From: Lineus longissimus | Taxonomy: Eukaryota; Nemertea; Pilidiophora; Heteronemertea; Lineidae | Length of the DNA: 64,000 nt | Reading direction: 5' to 3' | Assembly: GCF_910592395.1 (NCBI RefSeq) | Contig: NC_088313.1 | Coordinates: 16,074,437-16,138,436 of the forward strand | Shown here: piece by piece, positions 62,451 to 64,000 of the stretch | Layout: each line of letters opens with the position of its first letter | How positions within the stretch are numbered: position 1 is the first letter of the stretch | Notes under the pieces: generated by a model | What the model saw: the letters and a program-made list of their open reading frames with translations, nothing else | Databases searched by the model: none | Told to the model about the DNA's origin: nothing | Translations under genes and position numbers: made by a program

Positions 62451-64000
62451 TGTAGTTTGTGCTCTGTAGTATGTGATCTAAAAAGTTGTAAATCTGGTTA
62501 TTGGAGTAAAGATTGTAGAATGGAATATCCGCGGGATGCCCTAATCTGAGAGCCAAGAGCCAAGACGCTGTTAAAGAGCCAATTAAGTGCTGCCAGGAAA
62601 GCCCCGAGCCAAAGAAAAAGTTTAGGCTAATGAAACTTTGGGAATCCTAAGCCTACAGGTACCCTACTTGATAAAAAATTAATTTATTATGTAATCATTT
62701 ATGACATTGTAAGAAATCACCACCTTGATAGCTATATGGTTCACAGTTTACCATGCCAGGATTTTTTATTGTACTCTTGTTATGCCGTCAATACAATAGG
62801 GCAAGCACAGTGTACATGAGTCTGCACTTCATACACCGTGTACAATCACACCTGTTTGTCATTCCTGCCGTATCATGTAGCCTTGCGCAAATAGTTCAAT
62901 CAAAATGGTTTTAAAAAGGCATGATATTGCTCAAATTTGTAAATTCTTGATTGAAATCTGCCAATTCAAGTAATGAGATAGCGGTACTCTGCCTATCTGT
63001 ACTATAAAAAAACCGACGGTTATCGCGGCTCTTGGCTCTAGGATTAGGGTGTCCCAATATCCACACCTGGTATTCTTTAGTTACTGTGTAGTGACCTTTT
63101 TGTTTTCACTTTTAAAACCTATTCGATTTGCCGCACTGAAGGTCCCTCCAGAGATTGTTGGACTGGGTCCATTAAATGTGACAAAAATATCCAACACCTA
63201 TTTAGAAATGAAGTGAGGGGGTCAGCCTTTTGGTGTAACTCCATATAACTGTCTGGTGATTTCGCTCTGGGCTTGTGACCTTCTGATCGGTCTGAAATAA
63301 TCATTGTCGCCCATCCCTCAATTTGAGGCCTGTGTCCCGATGGTGGCGTTGAATGGCAAAATCAAAGGGGCATGACGGCGGTTAAACCTATTGCGAATGG
63401 GCAGCATCACAACCAGTTCTGAGATCTGGGGGTGGTGTAGGATATCTGGTTACCACGCACACATCTCTTGAATCTGCGGTGGGTTGGTACCCCACGCTAC
63501 GTAAGGGGAGGTTCTGGGTAAGACTTGGTCCACGTGAATAGGTTGTACCTGAAAGATGAGAAGTTGCGAATGGACGCCTTAGAATATGTCCTTCGACCAG
63601 CTAGTGCTAACCCGGTCACTGTCTCCAGGTCACCATACCTTGGTCAATGAGCGGGCGAAGAACCCAATGGCTCCGTCAGGAGTACATCGTCAACTTCAGC
63701 CCGTAGTCAAACCGGTCCACGTACAAATATCTTGGCTGAGAGTGGGGGACGTACTTGCTTCTCATCGGGGTAATACAGTACCACTGTATACAATGACCCC
63801 ATTTTAGTTGGATTTTACTGAGGAGTGGACGATAATGAGAATTTCAGGCCAGTCCGATTGTCACCAGTTCAGAGGGCGATTACCTGATAGTTATGTGGCA
63901 TTCCGTCAAACGGTGAACTCTTTCACATCCTTTGTAAATTAGTGTTGCTTGTTACATGTCACATTCAATGGCTCATTTGAGGATAGTTTCTGTGATTCTA
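62451..64000. repeat. Large direct repeat, unit 2 (runs off the window)
   Basis: Matches unit 1 at roughly 99 percent over 63190-64000, without the internal 517-bp duplication. It is interrupted by a MITE at 62531-63055, and about 150 bp present in unit 1 is missing near the insertion. Confidence 0.85.
62531..63055. mobile_element. MITE of about 525 bp with TIRs and target-site duplication
   Basis: The left end has GGGATGCCCTAATC, then AGAGCCAAGAGCC; the right end is its reverse complement (GGCTCTTGGCTCT, then GATTAGGGTGTCCC) with few mismatches over about 28 bp. It is flanked by AATATCC at 62524-62530 and 63056-63062. The interior is AT-rich and non-coding. Confidence 0.82.

Overview
This is nuclear DNA from a multicellular animal. 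The genes are split into short exons with GT/AG introns, introns reach 13 kb, 3' UTRs are long, and repeats and foldback elements are common. The proteins look like those of a bilaterian invertebrate; a marine lophotrochozoan is my guess, but the sequence alone cannot fix the phylum.

Layout: (1) 226-5213, plus strand: most of a p24/TMED cargo-receptor gene (TMED4/TMED9 type). Its 5' exons lie off the left edge, and it has two homologous, apparently mutually exclusive exons for the same half of the GOLD domain. (2) 6939-13110: a small palindromic MITE, then about 5 kb of an 84-bp satellite whose orientation flips several times and whose outer ends are near-identical inverted copies. (3) 13157-43502, minus strand: a CDC25 phosphatase gene with 13 coding exons, a possible 5-kb 3' UTR, a 13.5-kb intron, and evidence for a second, internal promoter and start. 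(4) 43503-45419: a divergent intergenic promoter region with a consensus E2F site and a consensus CRE. (5) 45420-50887, plus strand: SLBP, the histone mRNA stem-loop binding protein, in seven coding exons. (6) 50906-64000: gene-poor DNA holding a hairpin element, a two-exon frameshifted remnant of an SLC5-type transporter C-terminus, tandem repeats of several sizes, and a large direct repeat (about 1.7 kb unit) carrying an inserted MITE with 7-bp target-site duplications.

CDC25 (activator of CDK1/CDK2) and SLBP (S-phase histone mRNA processing and translation) sit head to head with about 1.9 kb between start codons, so shared cell-cycle control is a natural hypothesis. TMED and CDC25 converge on the satellite array, so read-through from either side would transcribe an inverted repeat able to form long double-stranded RNA.

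Exon boundaries were read by eye from splice sites, reading phase and family similarity; no transcript evidence was available. I did not find a clearly new enzymatic system. The most unusual items are the inverted 84-bp array, the alternative GOLD exons and the internal CDC25 promoter.
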